64,000 bases of DNA from contig NC_054712.1 of the NCBI RefSeq assembly GCF_016097555.1, positions 50,550,753 to 50,614,752 of the forward strand, in the 5' to 3' direction. The notes under the pieces are model-generated. The model made no database searches, had not been told where the DNA came from, and saw nothing but the letters and a program-made list of their open reading frames with translations. The stretch comes from Gigantopelta aegis. Lineage: Eukaryota; Mollusca; Gastropoda; Neomphalida; Peltospiridae. The translations under genes and the position numbers were made by a program. Of the stretch, positions 25,101-32,990 are shown piece after piece. How positions within the stretch are numbered: position 1 is the first letter of the stretch; each line of letters opens with the position of its first letter.

Positions 25101-26191
25101 ACGACATTAAGATACACAATGTTGTAATTATAAATTATAAAGTATCACCATTTTGGTCACAGTCACAATAAAAAGTTCAAATAATTTATGAAAAATTTGG
25201 GTTAATAAGTCAATGTGTAAAGTGAAAAGAACACTAACAGGATTACAGATCAAGGTGAATAATTTATAGATTGAGATAAATTATTTTCATATATATTTTT
25301 CATACAGTGAAACAATTAACATATGTTAGATATTTAATAATTTTATATTTTAAAATATACCAGGTTGTTAATTAAACAAAACAACAACAACAACCACCTC
25401 CCCCCCAACCCCCCCCCCCCAAAAAAAAACCCTAACATTATTGTATATTTTGAAATATACACTTGTCTCTTAATTAATTTTAAAAAACAAAATGAATCAC
25501 AAATTTTCCAACTTCAGCACAAATGATCCATGAAAAAAGTGGTTTAGCTCTAGAGACAGATATTAAATAATTATTGCAAGGAAAAAATACCCCAGAACAC
25601 TCCTCGAAAAAACTCCATCCCTTTCTTTCTTTCTTTTAAATTATTTCCGTGCTTATATCCAATTAAGGTTCAAACATGCTGTCCTAGGCACACACCTCAA
25701 CTATCTGGGCTGTCTGTCCAGGACAGTGGGTTAGTTGTTAGTGGTTAGTGAGAAAGAAGAGGGAATAGTAGTCTTGCACCTACCCATTGAGTTGTTAAAA
25801 ATTGCTCTGGGTGGGAGCCGGTACCAGTGAACCCTATACCTACCATCTGATGGCCTAACCACATCACCGAGGCCGGTCCATATCCCAAAATGGTTTTAGA
25901 CCACGACACCACCAAGGCCGGTCCATATCCCAAAATGGTTTTAGCAGTCAAGGGGAGACAAATCATACTAACTAGCTGTATATTTACCTGTTTTGACAGT
26001 TTCCCTCTCGATTCTCCCATCATCACTGTCGGTTTGACATACTCCTCCTCCTCCTCCTCCTCATCGCTACTGGCCTTAGCCTTAACCGTGTCATCTTCCG
26101 GGTGAAGAAACTGTTTTCTGTGGGCGGGGTTATTGCGAAAACACTTGTCCCAGTATTTGCATTTGGGCTTTTTTGTAGAATCTGCAGACAT
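13134..26191 (-). CDS. PBZ-PBZ-SWIM ATP-dependent DNA ligase, complete 12-exon gene, 544 aa
   Basis: Seen: twelve exons with GT-AG borders and matching phases, 26191-25988, 25095-24997, 23864-23624, 22862-22733, 21749-21570, 20925-20857, 20426-20252, 19360-19281, 18799-18619, 17054-16951, 14840-14734 and 13198-13134. Domain order: PBZ finger 1 (C11, C17, H24, H30), acidic run 43-50, PBZ finger 2 (C154, C160, H167, H173), SWIM-type finger (C224-x-C226, C241-x-H243), nucleotidyltransferase domain, OB fold (about 454-527). Ligase motifs: I K297-L-D-G, Ia S312-R-L-G, III D335-G-E, IIIa E366-V-F-D, IV E424-G-L-M-I-R, V K445-I-K, plus R518-F-P near the end. Known: PBZ fingers bind poly(ADP-ribose) and K297-type lysines take AMP. 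Inferred: nick sealing at PARylated damage in the nucleus. It lacks the N-terminal DNA-binding domain of LIG1, LIG3 and LIG4; the catalytic core resembles Lig E and chlorovirus ligases. An in-frame TAA at 26206-26204 fixes the start. Confidence 0.93.
13300..13395 (+). repeat. Dispersed repeat, copy 1
   Basis: A 95-bp stretch with GCCCATGACAGGCGTGCGCT and GCTCTGAATGTGCA is matched in reverse at 21985-22077. Element type not recognised. Confidence 0.6.
13806..14112 (-). mobile_element. SINE, head 2, tail B (ligase intron 11)
   Basis: The head reads as a different tRNA-like sequence from head 1: GATTTACCTCATTTGGTAGAG then a CGAAGGATCGAAATCCC-type B box. Core and tail B follow. Confidence 0.8.
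14136..14455 (-). mobile_element. SINE, head 1, tail A (ligase intron 11)
   Basis: Full length. The tail ends in TTCC repeats (plus-strand GGAAGGAAGGAAA at the left end). It directly follows the head-2 copy in the same orientation. Confidence 0.88.
14734..14840 (-). CDS. Ligase exon 11: OB fold, second part
   Basis: 107 nt, residues 488-523 plus one base. G-S-I-I-T-Y-K-F-Q and P-R518-F-P-T-F-L are typical of the C-terminal strands of Lig E-type ligases. Donor CTTG|GTAAGT. Confidence 0.93.
14975..15160 (+). mobile_element. Truncated SINE of a third type (ligase intron 10)
   Basis: GTGGTTAAACCATCGGACTACAGGCTGGTA, then a CTCAATGGGTAGGTG core and CTAACCACTAACCAACTAAC end. It resembles the copy at 25700-25886 in reverse. 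Confidence 0.55.
15199..15590. repeat. Tandem array of alternating 83- and 71-bp units
   Basis: Five units start at 15199, 15282, 15353, 15436 and 15507, each beginning CACTATATTAACCCTGGCAA. Long units carry a 12-base insert (GATACTGCCATG) that short ones lack, so the repeating block is 154 bp. Confidence 0.9.
15747..16118. mobile_element. TTAA foldback element, copy 1
   Basis: Flanked by TTAA on both sides; ends AGGGACATTCCTGAGTTTGC and complementary CTCAGGAATGTCCCT. It shows near-palindromic structure throughout and no coding. Sister copies are at 16298, 49083 and 63221. Confidence 0.85.
16298..16671. mobile_element. TTAA foldback element, copy 2
   Basis: 374 bp, TTAA both sides (16294-16297, 16672-16675), ends AGGGACATGCCTG and GGAATGTCCCA. 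It lies 179 bp from copy 1 in the same intron. Confidence 0.85.
16732..16785. repeat. 18-bp direct repeat, three copies
   Basis: GATCAACTCCCTAGTTTGGG repeated in register with small changes, just upstream of ligase exon 10 on the plus strand. Confidence 0.85.
16951..17054 (-). CDS. Ligase exon 10: OB fold, first part
   Basis: 104 nt, residues 454-487 plus two bases. The A-R-V-I-G-H-E-K-G-K-G-K start and G-A-L-R-C sequence match the opening strands of small-ligase OB domains. Donor TCAGG|GTAAAT. Confidence 0.92.
17897..18204 (-). mobile_element. SINE, head 2, tail B (ligase intron 9)
   Basis: Minus-strand head GATTTAGCTCAGTTGGTCGAG with B box GCAGGATCGAACC, then core and tail B. This copy best shows the head-2 tRNA-like boxes. 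Confidence 0.88.
18264..18530. repeat. 27-bp minisatellite, about ten units
   Basis: Unit CCTCCACCGAGGCAATACTA plus CCAGGGG. Because 27 is a multiple of three and the unit lacks stops, several frames stay open on both strands (P-P-P-R-Q-Y-Y-Q-G on plus, E-A-P-G-S-I-A-S-V on minus). It lies in ligase intron 9 just below exon 9. Confidence 0.93.
18619..18799 (-). CDS. Ligase exon 9: motifs IV and V
   Basis: 181 nt, residues 393-453. G-G-E424-G-L-M-I-R429 and R-T-L-L-K445-I-K447 are present and intact. Donor GCTGAG|GTAAGA. Confidence 0.94.
18995..19245 (-). mobile_element. SINE, head 2, tail truncated (ligase intron 8)
   Basis: Tail B begins only at the GGCTATTTGATGTC part; core and head 2 are complete. 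Confidence 0.8.
19281..19360 (-). CDS. Ligase exon 8: motif IIIa
   Basis: 80 nt, residues 367-392 plus two bases. V-F-D-S-P completes motif IIIa; then a helix, E-K-R-Y-E-Q-L. Donor CACAA|GTAAGA. Confidence 0.92.
19650..19962. mobile_element. Second TTAA/GGGACA-type repeat, diverged copy (ligase intron 7)
   Basis: It contains ACCTCTGAGAAGTAGTGGTT, GTGTTGCAGGTTTGT and AAAACTAGGGTCTG, shared with 62580-62860 and, in reverse, with 21147-21485. Confidence 0.6.
19969..20231 (-). mobile_element. SINE, head 1 (shortened), tail B (ligase intron 7)
   Basis: Tail B and core are clear; the head is decayed and ends at ACCACTGGG, 21 bp from the exon 7 donor. Confidence 0.8.
20252..20426 (-). CDS. Ligase exon 7: motifs Ia and III
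   Basis: 175 nt, residues 308-366. S312-R-L-G and H333-L-D-G-E-L-F-G-G-R. It ends in phase 0 at ..I-K-Y-E|. Confidence 0.94.
20857..20925 (-). CDS. Ligase exon 6: catalytic lysine (motif I)
   Basis: 69 nt, residues 285-307 plus two bases. W-W-I-S-E-K297-L-D-G-V-R-A-F-W is the adenylation motif with the nucleophile K297. Donor GGAAG|GTTAGT. Confidence 0.93.
21147..21485. mobile_element. TTAA/GGGACA repeat, second family (ligase intron 5)
   Basis: 339 bp between TTAA at 21143-21146 and 21486-21489; ends AGGGACAAACACTAG and CTAGGGTATGTCCCT. Followed directly by a short SINE tail-B fragment (21490-21545). Confidence 0.75.
21490..21547 (+). mobile_element. SINE tail-B fragment
   Basis: AGATTAATAAATCAATGTGC, CTCTAGTGGTGTCGTTAACC. 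It ends about 22 bp below the ligase exon 5 donor. Confidence 0.8.
21570..21749 (-). CDS. Ligase exon 5: rest of SWIM finger
   Basis: 180 nt, residues 225-284 plus two bases. It carries C226 and, after K-G-W-H-A-Q-R-N-P-Y-N-K-R-T, C241-K-H243-L. The intron splits the C-x-C pair. Donor GAGAA|GTAAGT. Confidence 0.93.
21985..22077 (-). repeat. Dispersed repeat, copy 2 (ligase intron 4)
   Basis: Inverse match to 13300-13395 (TGTAGCGCATGCCTGTCGTGG). It is continued by GC-rich DNA with a GGCCGGC...GCCGGC palindrome at 22069-22083. Confidence 0.6.
22733..22862 (-). CDS. Ligase exon 4: linker and first half of SWIM finger
   Basis: 130 nt, residues 182-224 plus two bases. Ends ..S-Y-T-C-S; the first SWIM cysteine (C224) is here. 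Donor GCTC|GTAAGC. Confidence 0.9.
22875..23120 (-). mobile_element. Three overlapping SINE tail-B fragments (ligase intron 3)
   Basis: The tail-B end (GTTTGTTTTGTTTAACAACACC and variants) occurs three times, at about 22878, 22986 and 23028, so fragments were inserted into one another. Confidence 0.75.
23326..23545 (+). mobile_element. 5'-truncated SINE, tail A (ligase intron 3)
   Basis: It starts within the head at CATTGGGCTATTTCTC and runs through core and tail A to ACCGAAAATAATGCATGGTG. Confidence 0.8.
23624..23864 (-). CDS. Ligase exon 3: basic linker and PBZ finger 2
   Basis: 241 nt, residues 102-181 plus one base. Acceptor TTACAG|GATGAA. A lysine-rich linker (T-K-K-I-K-P and similar) precedes C154, C160, H167, H173. 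This finger shares C-K-Y-W-D-K-C-F-R with finger 1, so the pair probably arose by duplication. Confidence 0.92.
23908..24640 (-). mobile_element. SINE, tail A, split by a 436-bp DNA element (ligase intron 2)
   Basis: Tail and core occupy 23908-24116; core and head resume at about 24553-24640. Plus-strand GGAAGGAAGGAAGG at 23908 is the tail end. Confidence 0.8.
24117..24552. mobile_element. MITE with CAGTGTTCGAGATTAA ends
   Basis: The two termini are exact inverted repeats for 16 bases (CAGTGTTCGAGATTAA). The interior has repeated GTATCCC/GGGATAC motifs in both orientations next to the ends. The target duplication is unclear; CAGTG ends suggest hAT (inference). Confidence 0.75.
24655..24978 (+). 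mobile_element. SINE, head 1, tail B, ending 18 bp from ligase exon 2
   Basis: Complete. The tail ends TTAAACAAAAACTTTAACTT directly beside the exon 2 donor at 24996-24995. It is antisense to the gene. Confidence 0.9.
24997..25095 (-). CDS. Ligase exon 2: Lys/Ala and Ser/Asp linker
   Basis: 99 nt, residues 69-101, phase 0 at both ends. K-A-A-K-K-N-A-A-K-R looks like a nuclear localisation signal (inference). An alternative acceptor five bases inward would break the frame. Donor GATGAG|GTAATA. Confidence 0.88.
25370..25432. repeat. A/C-rich low-complexity tract
   Basis: ACAACAACAACAACC then C-run and A-run in ligase intron 1. Confidence 0.85.
25700..25886 (-). mobile_element. SINE of the third type (ligase intron 1)
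   Basis: Minus strand: GCCTCGGTGATGTGGTTAGG, CATCAGATGGTAGGTA, a GGTACCGGCTCCCAC region, CTCAATGGGTAGGTG and the CTAACCACTAACAACTAACC end. A 25-base direct repeat beginning CCATATCCCAAAATGGTTTT follows at 25876 and again at 25920. Confidence 0.65.
25988..26191 (-). CDS. Ligase exon 1: PBZ finger 1 and acidic linker
   Basis: 204 nt, residues 1-68, phase 0. Spacing C-x5-C-x6-H-x5-H at C11, C17, H24, H30 with H-P at the end fits PBZ. S41-S42-D43 followed by seven Glu is a likely CK2-type site. Donor CAG|GTAAATA. Confidence 0.93.
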
Positions 26192-26270
26192 CGCAAGTTT
26201 GTGTTACAGTAAACTACAAGAAAGAAAAAAATGGAATTAAAATTAAAATGTTAAACATCTTAAATTAATT

Positions 26271-26404
<134 letters not shown>

Positions 26405-27368
26405 CAATGTAATGTTTTGCAAAACCAAAGCAGGTGACAGTGAACACACAGAAGTTAAAATATGTATTAATATGTAGAAAATAAACAGTTACTGGTAATC
26501 ACAGAAATTAGGTGAATAAAAGGAAGAAGGGCCATACCTAATGTGGGGGAGGGGGGGGGGGGGGGGAAGAGGTGTCTTAATTGCATGCCTGCTTTTTTTT
26601 TTTACGAAAAGGTGTTCTGAAAATTAAGTTTTAAAAGTGTAAGTTTTGTCTACCTGGAGTAGGTGTTCATGCAGAGAGGGTGTTAAGGGGTGGGTGTCAA
26701 AACCCCCTGCTCAAAACAAATTTTCTTTTTTAAAATACATTTTCCGGGGTTAGCATGACCAGAACTTACTAAAAACTTTACTCGACACAGTCTTGAGTCA
26801 CCCCCTCCCCCTGCATATTTTCCTGAACACACACACTTGCTGTTACTGTTCCAATAATCGTTGTGTACCACCATCCCACTAATTTGTTTTTACTTTTTTT
26901 TTAAAACAATATTTATTCATTTGAAATAAATGAAATGGATCAGCAAACAGGCTCTAGGCCTATGTAAACGCCTCTCTACGATATAACTTGACATAATACA
27001 TTAATTGAATTACCTACCCCACTAATTTTGGGGTAGGTACTGCACTGTGGAGGGTTGGAACCCCTTCAAGGATGATAATTGTGCCTCAGATTACCATCTA
27101 GATCACACCCGTCATGCTTTCATGCTGTGTGTTTTAGCTTTTTATTTCAGGAGTTTTATCACGTTCTGCAAAAATAACAAAAACCCACCCGTATGTGACT
27201 ATGTCTGAAAAAATAATATTTGAAATGGGAGTAGAACATTCACATTATGAGGAACCAACTAATAGTTTTTTTCGTGTTAGTATTGCATGTAGTACTTTGA
27301 TATCGACATAGGCCTATCTGACAAAAATAAATTACAAGTAGTCAGTGTTAAGATTAAGAAGCACTCTT
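26405..27368. other. Proposed 5' UTR intron of the ligase gene
   Basis: G-run at 26547-26566 and AT-rich sequence. No coding stretch was recognised. It lies between the putative untranslated exon and exon 1. Confidence 0.35.
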
Positions 27369-27370
27369 AC

Positions 27371-27442
27371 TTGGCCACACTGTTCGGGGTAGATCAAAGA
27401 CTTGGTCTGTCTGAATTCATGTCATGTCCGCTGCTTTATATA
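27371..27442 (-). promoter_or_regulatory. Candidate TATA box and untranslated first exon of the ligase gene
   Basis: On the minus strand TATATAAAG (27442-27434) is followed, about 63 bases on, by GGCCAA|GTAAGAG, a strong donor (GT at 27370-27369). An acceptor TTCTTGTAG lies about 25 bases above the start codon. A short upstream reading frame (M-N-S-D-R-P-S-L-stop) lies in this exon. This is inference from signals only. Confidence 0.35.
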
Positions 27443-27966
27443 TGGTAGATTATCGAAATTAACAACTTGTTCAGACATGTTTCCAAGAACCCCGCCCACT
27501 TTTGTTTTCTGGATGCAACCCGAGCGGTGTATAGATCTAAAAATAATCAAAGAAACAGAAAAAAATGTGAGTTTGAATTAACAAGAACATAAAACACAAA
27601 TTAACAATAACTAAAGAAGGCGGTGTTGCTATATAAAGAAAATAATCGGTGAAAAACCAGAAAAATGAGGCAGATGTTTGTTTACTTCCGCAGTTATTTT
27701 TAGTACAATGACGTCTTGTGCGCAATGCTAAAAATAACTTCAAAAGACTACACTTATGTTCGGAACCGCTCGGCTAAGCCTCCGAATCGTACCGGAAAAT
27801 CCATAATCGACCAAATAATTATGAATGAATGTTTAACAACACACCAGCACAACAATATTTATGATATCGGGTACCAAACAATGTTAAACATATGAATGAA
27901 AGAATGATCATCATCAATATATATATATAAAACACAATCCAGTATTAAATTAAAACAATGTAACAA

Positions 27967-28133
27967 GTAGGCCTACAAGTATATTAAAATTTCGAGTAGG
28001 CCTTTATATAAATATATCACAGATAAGTATATTCAAATTTCGAGTATATATAAATATATCACAGATAAGTATATTCAAATTTCGAGTATATATAAATATA
28101 TGACAGGTAAGTATATTAAAATTTCGAATAAAA
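27967..28133. repeat. 42-bp tandem repeat, four units
   Basis: AAGTATATTCAAATTTCGAG recurs at 27977, 28025, 28067 and 28109, with TATATAAATATAT spacers. Confidence 0.85.
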
Positions 28134-28139
28134 GTCAAC

Positions 28140-29912
28140 ATCTTGTAAAAAGTTCAAAATAAGTTAAAAGGTAGGGTCAACTCAAACAAGAGCCTTATGT
28201 GTTGGAAAGATGCATGCTATTAGGCCTATTGGTAGGGTACGTTCCAGCAAAAACGACCACTCACGATACCCAAGTGATACTTTTCTTTTCTTTGGGACGA
28301 CGTAATTGGTCAGTTTTGTGATTTTAGATGGGAAAGTCTACTTAAAGGGTTTTACAGAATGCCTTACAGTAATAAAGCAGGAAGGCTGATAAGTCCATTA
28401 CGATTTGAGGGATATTCGTGCGGTTATCACACAATACCGTCTAAATATACACCTGCCAGTCAGGAACCACAGGTACAGGTCACGGAAAGAAAATACCAAT
28501 TAACCAAAAAAACCCCACTCCGATTATTATTTCAGTACATGGATTAATTTATGTACAAAACACAATGCAGTTATTTCAACACTTTGACAATGGTGGTTTA
28601 TTTTTTGTATTGAAATATAATATATAATTGTTCCTGGCTTACTGGGATGGATATTATTACAGAACATTGCGATGCATTTGCAATAATCAGGTATGTTTTG
28701 TTTCTTCATTTCGAAGACTAATTCCTGACGTGACACGTTAGGTATTACGTAACAACCAGCTCGCCAGAGGGCGTATTCACTGGGATGGTACAAAATGGCT
28801 GCGCCCGTTATATATAATAGCCGTCACATTTAACCGTTTTATTAATTACTGTAACTATACGATTATACTTGTTGATATTAAGCAATAATGTGCATTATAT
28901 ATCGTTGAATATGCATATCAGGCCAAATGCCTTAATTGTCCCCTCCTTTAAGGAATGAATTGAAATGATTCCATCACATTTCGTTTTTCAAATATATGTA
29001 CTATGGTATTTTTCTCGCCAGTTTAAGATGACTGCACTCCACTAAAATGAGGTGAACCGTCAGTGTACCCCGACAGTTGCTCACACTGGGGTGGATGATC
29101 ATTGTTCAGAATAAATGAATGCGTCAAGAATGTATGATACCAGCACGACACAAGAGCATTTCATTCTCCTAGGACACACTGAAGCTTGTTCGCAATCGCA
29201 CCGTTCCAGTCATCTTGCCATGTCGAAACAAATATACTTGCATAATGTATTGGTTAATACATAGGCGTATTGGCTCCCATTTTGTAGGGGGCAGGCTGGT
29301 TTTGGAGGGGAACAAGCAGGCTGCCCGAATGTGGATAACAACGTTTTTCTCCTGTATTAGCATTGCTGCTAAACAAGTTTATATAGGGTTACAAATGAAT
29401 CACTACACTTTTTTTTTAACATAAATTACAACTAATTTTACGACCAGAATGATGGAAATACATGGTAAAAAGGCCTCATTAAAAAAGGCCTGAGTTTAGC
29501 ACAGTTTGCCCGAATATCTCTATCGTTTTTGCCCAAATTTCAGGATTTGATCCATCGTTAGGGGGTTAATATCATGTTTATGATCTATGTAAGAGACACT
29601 AACCCTGACATGATTGAAATCCAGCAGTGTATGCCTTTCCGTAACCCCTGATGTCAGGCATTCTCATAGAAATTAATTATTGCATCTGACGGAAAAACTA
29701 GCACAACCCACAGAATGCGCCATTGGCGCAACAAATAGTGGTAACTTGATAAAATGTGACAACCAATCCAAACAAGCTACCCTTAAAACATGTAGCATCC
29801 AGTTTATCTATGGAATAACAAATGATATTAACAGACATAAAGAATGCATATAGCATTTATGCAACAACAACAAAACAAAATATAATAAATAAATAAATAT
29901 TAAATATTATAA

Positions 29913-29943
<31 letters not shown>

Positions 29944-30235
29944 GCGCAGTATGTTACTCATTTCTTTTTCTCCTCCTTCATTTAGGCCTATAACGTCTTT
30001 ACACAAAATTGTATTCTCATGAATAATTTCATTATCTATCGTACTTCCCAAATGTACAATAAAGGTATGCTGAGGTTCGTGTTAACTGATCATACTTATT
30101 AGGAAATGGCATGATAGCAGTAATAATGCGTCAGCTAATATACTGTTGATGCGGACAGCACTAGTAGAATAAAAATTCTAGTAAGACTGAGGTATCACAC
30201 TGCTCACTGGGCCCTTGGGCGCAAGATTGAAGACA
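28140..30235. other. Intergenic DNA with repeat remnants
   Basis: No supportable gene. A 62-aa frame at 28359-28547 has no recognised family. GCAGGCTGGTTTTGG and GCCCGAATGTGGATAACAACG (29290-29342) look like parts of a dispersed repeat. An (AAAT)n tract lies at 29883-29944. Confidence 0.45.
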
Positions 30236-30640
30236 GAAAGGAAATGTTTTATTTAACGACGCACTCAACACATTTTATTTACGGTTATATGTAGCGTCGG
30301 ACATATGATTAAGGACCACACAGCTATTGAGGGAAGGAAGGAAACGGTTTATTTAACGACGCACTCAACACATTTTATTTACGGTTATATGGCGTTGGGA
30401 CATATGGTTAAGGACCACACAGATATTGAGGGAGGAAAACCGATGTCACCACTTCATGGGCTACTCTTTTCGATTAGCAGCATGGGATCTTTTATATGCA
30501 CCATCCCATAGACAGGATAGGATATACCACGACCTTTGATGTATCAGTCGTGGAGCAAATAGTCCAATGGGCCCACTGACGAGGATCGATCCCAAACCGA
30601 CCGCACATCAAGCTAGCGTTTTACCACTGGGCTACGTGGG
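30236..30640 (-). mobile_element. SINE, head 1, tail A, with an extra tail fragment
   Basis: A full copy (about 30337-30640) has a second tail-A fragment at its 3' side (30236-30336), both ending in the AAATGTTTTATTTAACGACGC-type sequence. This is nested insertion or tandem duplication. Confidence 0.85.
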
Positions 30641-31046
30641 TTGGGCGCAAGAAATCTGCATTAAAATGATGCCAGGATGATTGTTCACAATACATGTATT
30701 TCAAGGGTGAATCATGAGGTAATTTCTGTGTGTGTTTATATATCCTACCTACTCAAAAGGCTGACGCAGACGCAAAAGTTAGAAGAAAAAAAGAGAAAAG
30801 GAAAGTCTATTTGTTTTAAAGATACCAACTCTTGTTTTAAACTACGGTTGCTGATTGTCTAGCCAAAAATCATTCTGGTTATTTCCATTCTTGATCTTCA
30901 GCATGAGAAAGAAATCTCGCTGCCGCCACATAGACTTCTCTTGCGAAATAGCTGCAAGGTATATCCTCTTATATTTCCATAGACAGAACATCACATACCA
31001 CGGTATTTGTAATAACTATCCTGGACACTCGTTAGAATGGGAAGAG

Positions 31047-31616
31047 CAGGGGCAGATCGAGGATTTTGTAAAAGGAGTGTGGAGAGTTACAAAATTATAA
31101 AAAGGGTAACTTGAGTTTGTCTACGACAAATAATCCAAGCTCTCAAAAAGGAGCGAGATCTTTTTTTCTTCTTCTTTTTTTTTTTAGCGGGGGGGGGGGG
31201 GGGGGAGTTTGATGGCATCCTCCCATAAATGTTTTGAAAAAAAAGATGCCCAAAGACGTGCCTTCAGGGCAATTTAGTGTACATAAAGATGCCCAGAGAC
31301 GTGCTTTCAAGGTAATTTAGTGCACATAAAGATGCCCAGAGACGTGCTTTGAGGGCAATTTAGTGTACATAAAGATGCCCAGAGACGTGCTTTGAGGGCA
31401 ATTTAGTGTACATAAAGATGCTCAGAGACGTGCTTTCAAGGTAATTTAGTGTACATAAAGATGCCCAGAGACGTGCTTTGAGGGCAATTTAGTGTACATA
31501 AAGATGCCCAGAGACGTGCTTTGAGGGCAATTTAGTGTTGTATATTATGAATTTAAAAAACAAACAAAAAGTCATTAAAGAAGGCACTCTAAACGGGCTG
31601 GATGGAAAGTCACGGG

Positions 31617-31657
<41 letters not shown>

Positions 31658-31675
31658 TGGATCCGCCAATAGAGG
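31047..31675. mobile_element. Element with GGATCCGCC-type ends carrying a minisatellite and a C-run
   Basis: Left part CAGGGGCAGATCGAGG, right part CCTCCTGGATCCGCCAATAG. Inside are an 18-bp G-run (31189-31206), a 43-bp minisatellite and a C-run of about 35 bases (31619-31654). The outline is inferred from the paired ends. Confidence 0.5.
31243..31541. repeat. About 60-bp-spaced minisatellite, seven units
   Basis: AGATGCCCAGAGACGTGCTT then GAGGGCAATTTAGTGTACATAA recurs; units differ by TTTGAGGGC against TTTCAAGGT, in two sub-variants. Confidence 0.88.
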
Positions 31676-31736
31676 AGGTAGGGAATCCGATAGGTCCACG
31701 GTCCAACCCATCATATCTCAACTAAGTGCTCTACCA

Positions 31737-32651
31737 CTAACCTTTCATAGACTATTTGGAATAATAGTAATATACTAAAAGACAGAAAAACTATACTATA
31801 TAAGAATTTCATTGAAAAAGGCGTTATATTTTTATATGATTTACGAGATAGCCCAGGGCAGTTTATGGATTATAACACTTTTAATACAAAATATAATATA
31901 CTATCAATTTTTTAGAATATGCGTCTTTAATATGTGCAATGAAATTATTTATACGAAATAAAACAAATTTAAATAAACAAACATACGAAGTGCCTAAACA
32001 TCCCGTATTTGCTTCGAAAATAAAGCTTCTTGAGAAAAACAAATCGGGAAGTAGAGAAAAAGTACTGAATAATGCTACTGTAGTTCCTCCATCACAATTA
32101 AAATATTCTCGTGAAGGATGCTGTTTTCCTACTTCAAAATGGGCAAAGTATTATAGTCTGCCATTCATGATTTTGAAAGACCCAACTCTACTATGGTTTC
32201 AGTACCAATTTTTACATAGGATTATACCAACAAATTAGTTTTTATATAAAATAAAGTATATTGCTTCCAGTACTTGTAACTTTTGTAATCCGCAACCAGA
32301 AACATTGCAACACTTGTTTTATGATTGCCCTAACGTCAGTGAACATTGGAAAACTATAGAACAATGGTTACAGCAAAAAGACAAACATATTCAGCTTGAT
32401 AAAAGTATGGTTTTATTCGGCAGCATACATACAAATCATTAATTTGTGAATTGGCTTATTGTCAATGTAAATCATTATGTATTATCATATTATGTAGAAC
32501 AAAACTTCAAAATAATATACTTCATATAACTGGAATTAAAAATGTAATTACAGATAAACTACAAATAGAGAAATACATACTCTATAAAAACTGTTCACAT
32601 AAAGAGTTTGATGAAAACTTGGCACCTTGGCAAAGATGTCTAGAAAATTAA
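31737..32651 (+). pseudogene. Non-LTR retrotransposon ORF2 C-terminal remnant
   Basis: Broken frames spell a reverse-transcriptase ORF2 C-terminal part: F-I-E-K-G-V-I-F-L-Y-D-L-R-D, then C-N-F-C-N-P-Q-P-E-T-L-Q-H-L-F-Y-D-C-P, the zinc-knuckle motif found at the end of many L1-like ORF2 proteins. Stops and frameshifts make it inactive. The end of the frame (about 32651) is followed by a TTAA/GGGACA repeat. Confidence 0.8.
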
Positions 32652-32663
32652 ACTTAGCCTTAA

Positions 32664-32990
32664 AGGGACACACCCTAGTTACGGCTAGTTGTTAACCATT
32701 ACGGCGTTGTTTTTCGCTATTAAACCCATTTTTTTCACAAATAAAATTGCAATTTACTTACCGTTTATTATTTAGAATATACATTTCCATTCACCTGAAG
32801 TGTTTTTTGGTAATCCTGGTAATCCTGGTGTTTGTAATACCACAAAATGCATTTTTCGTATTTCTGAAAAACGGACGCACGTTTGAGAAAAAAACCGTTG
32901 AGCAGACAAGGTCTAATCTATTTTTAGACGGGATATTTCCATTTCAATGTCACAGACGTTGGTATACCACGTGACCGTTATCATTTTGGT
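32664..32990. mobile_element. TTAA/GGGACA repeat, left part
   Basis: It starts after TTAA (32660-32663) with AGGGACACACCCTAGTTACG. A matching right-hand end (GTGTGTTACAGG, CTAGGGTGTGCGGC, TTTAA) appears only at about 34600-34725, so the element may have been split by the intervening 1.6 kb. Confidence 0.6.

Noticed and set aside
28359..28547. 62-aa plus-strand frame
   Set aside because: Begins with a reasonable ATG but has no recognised family, no splice partner and ordinary length for chance.
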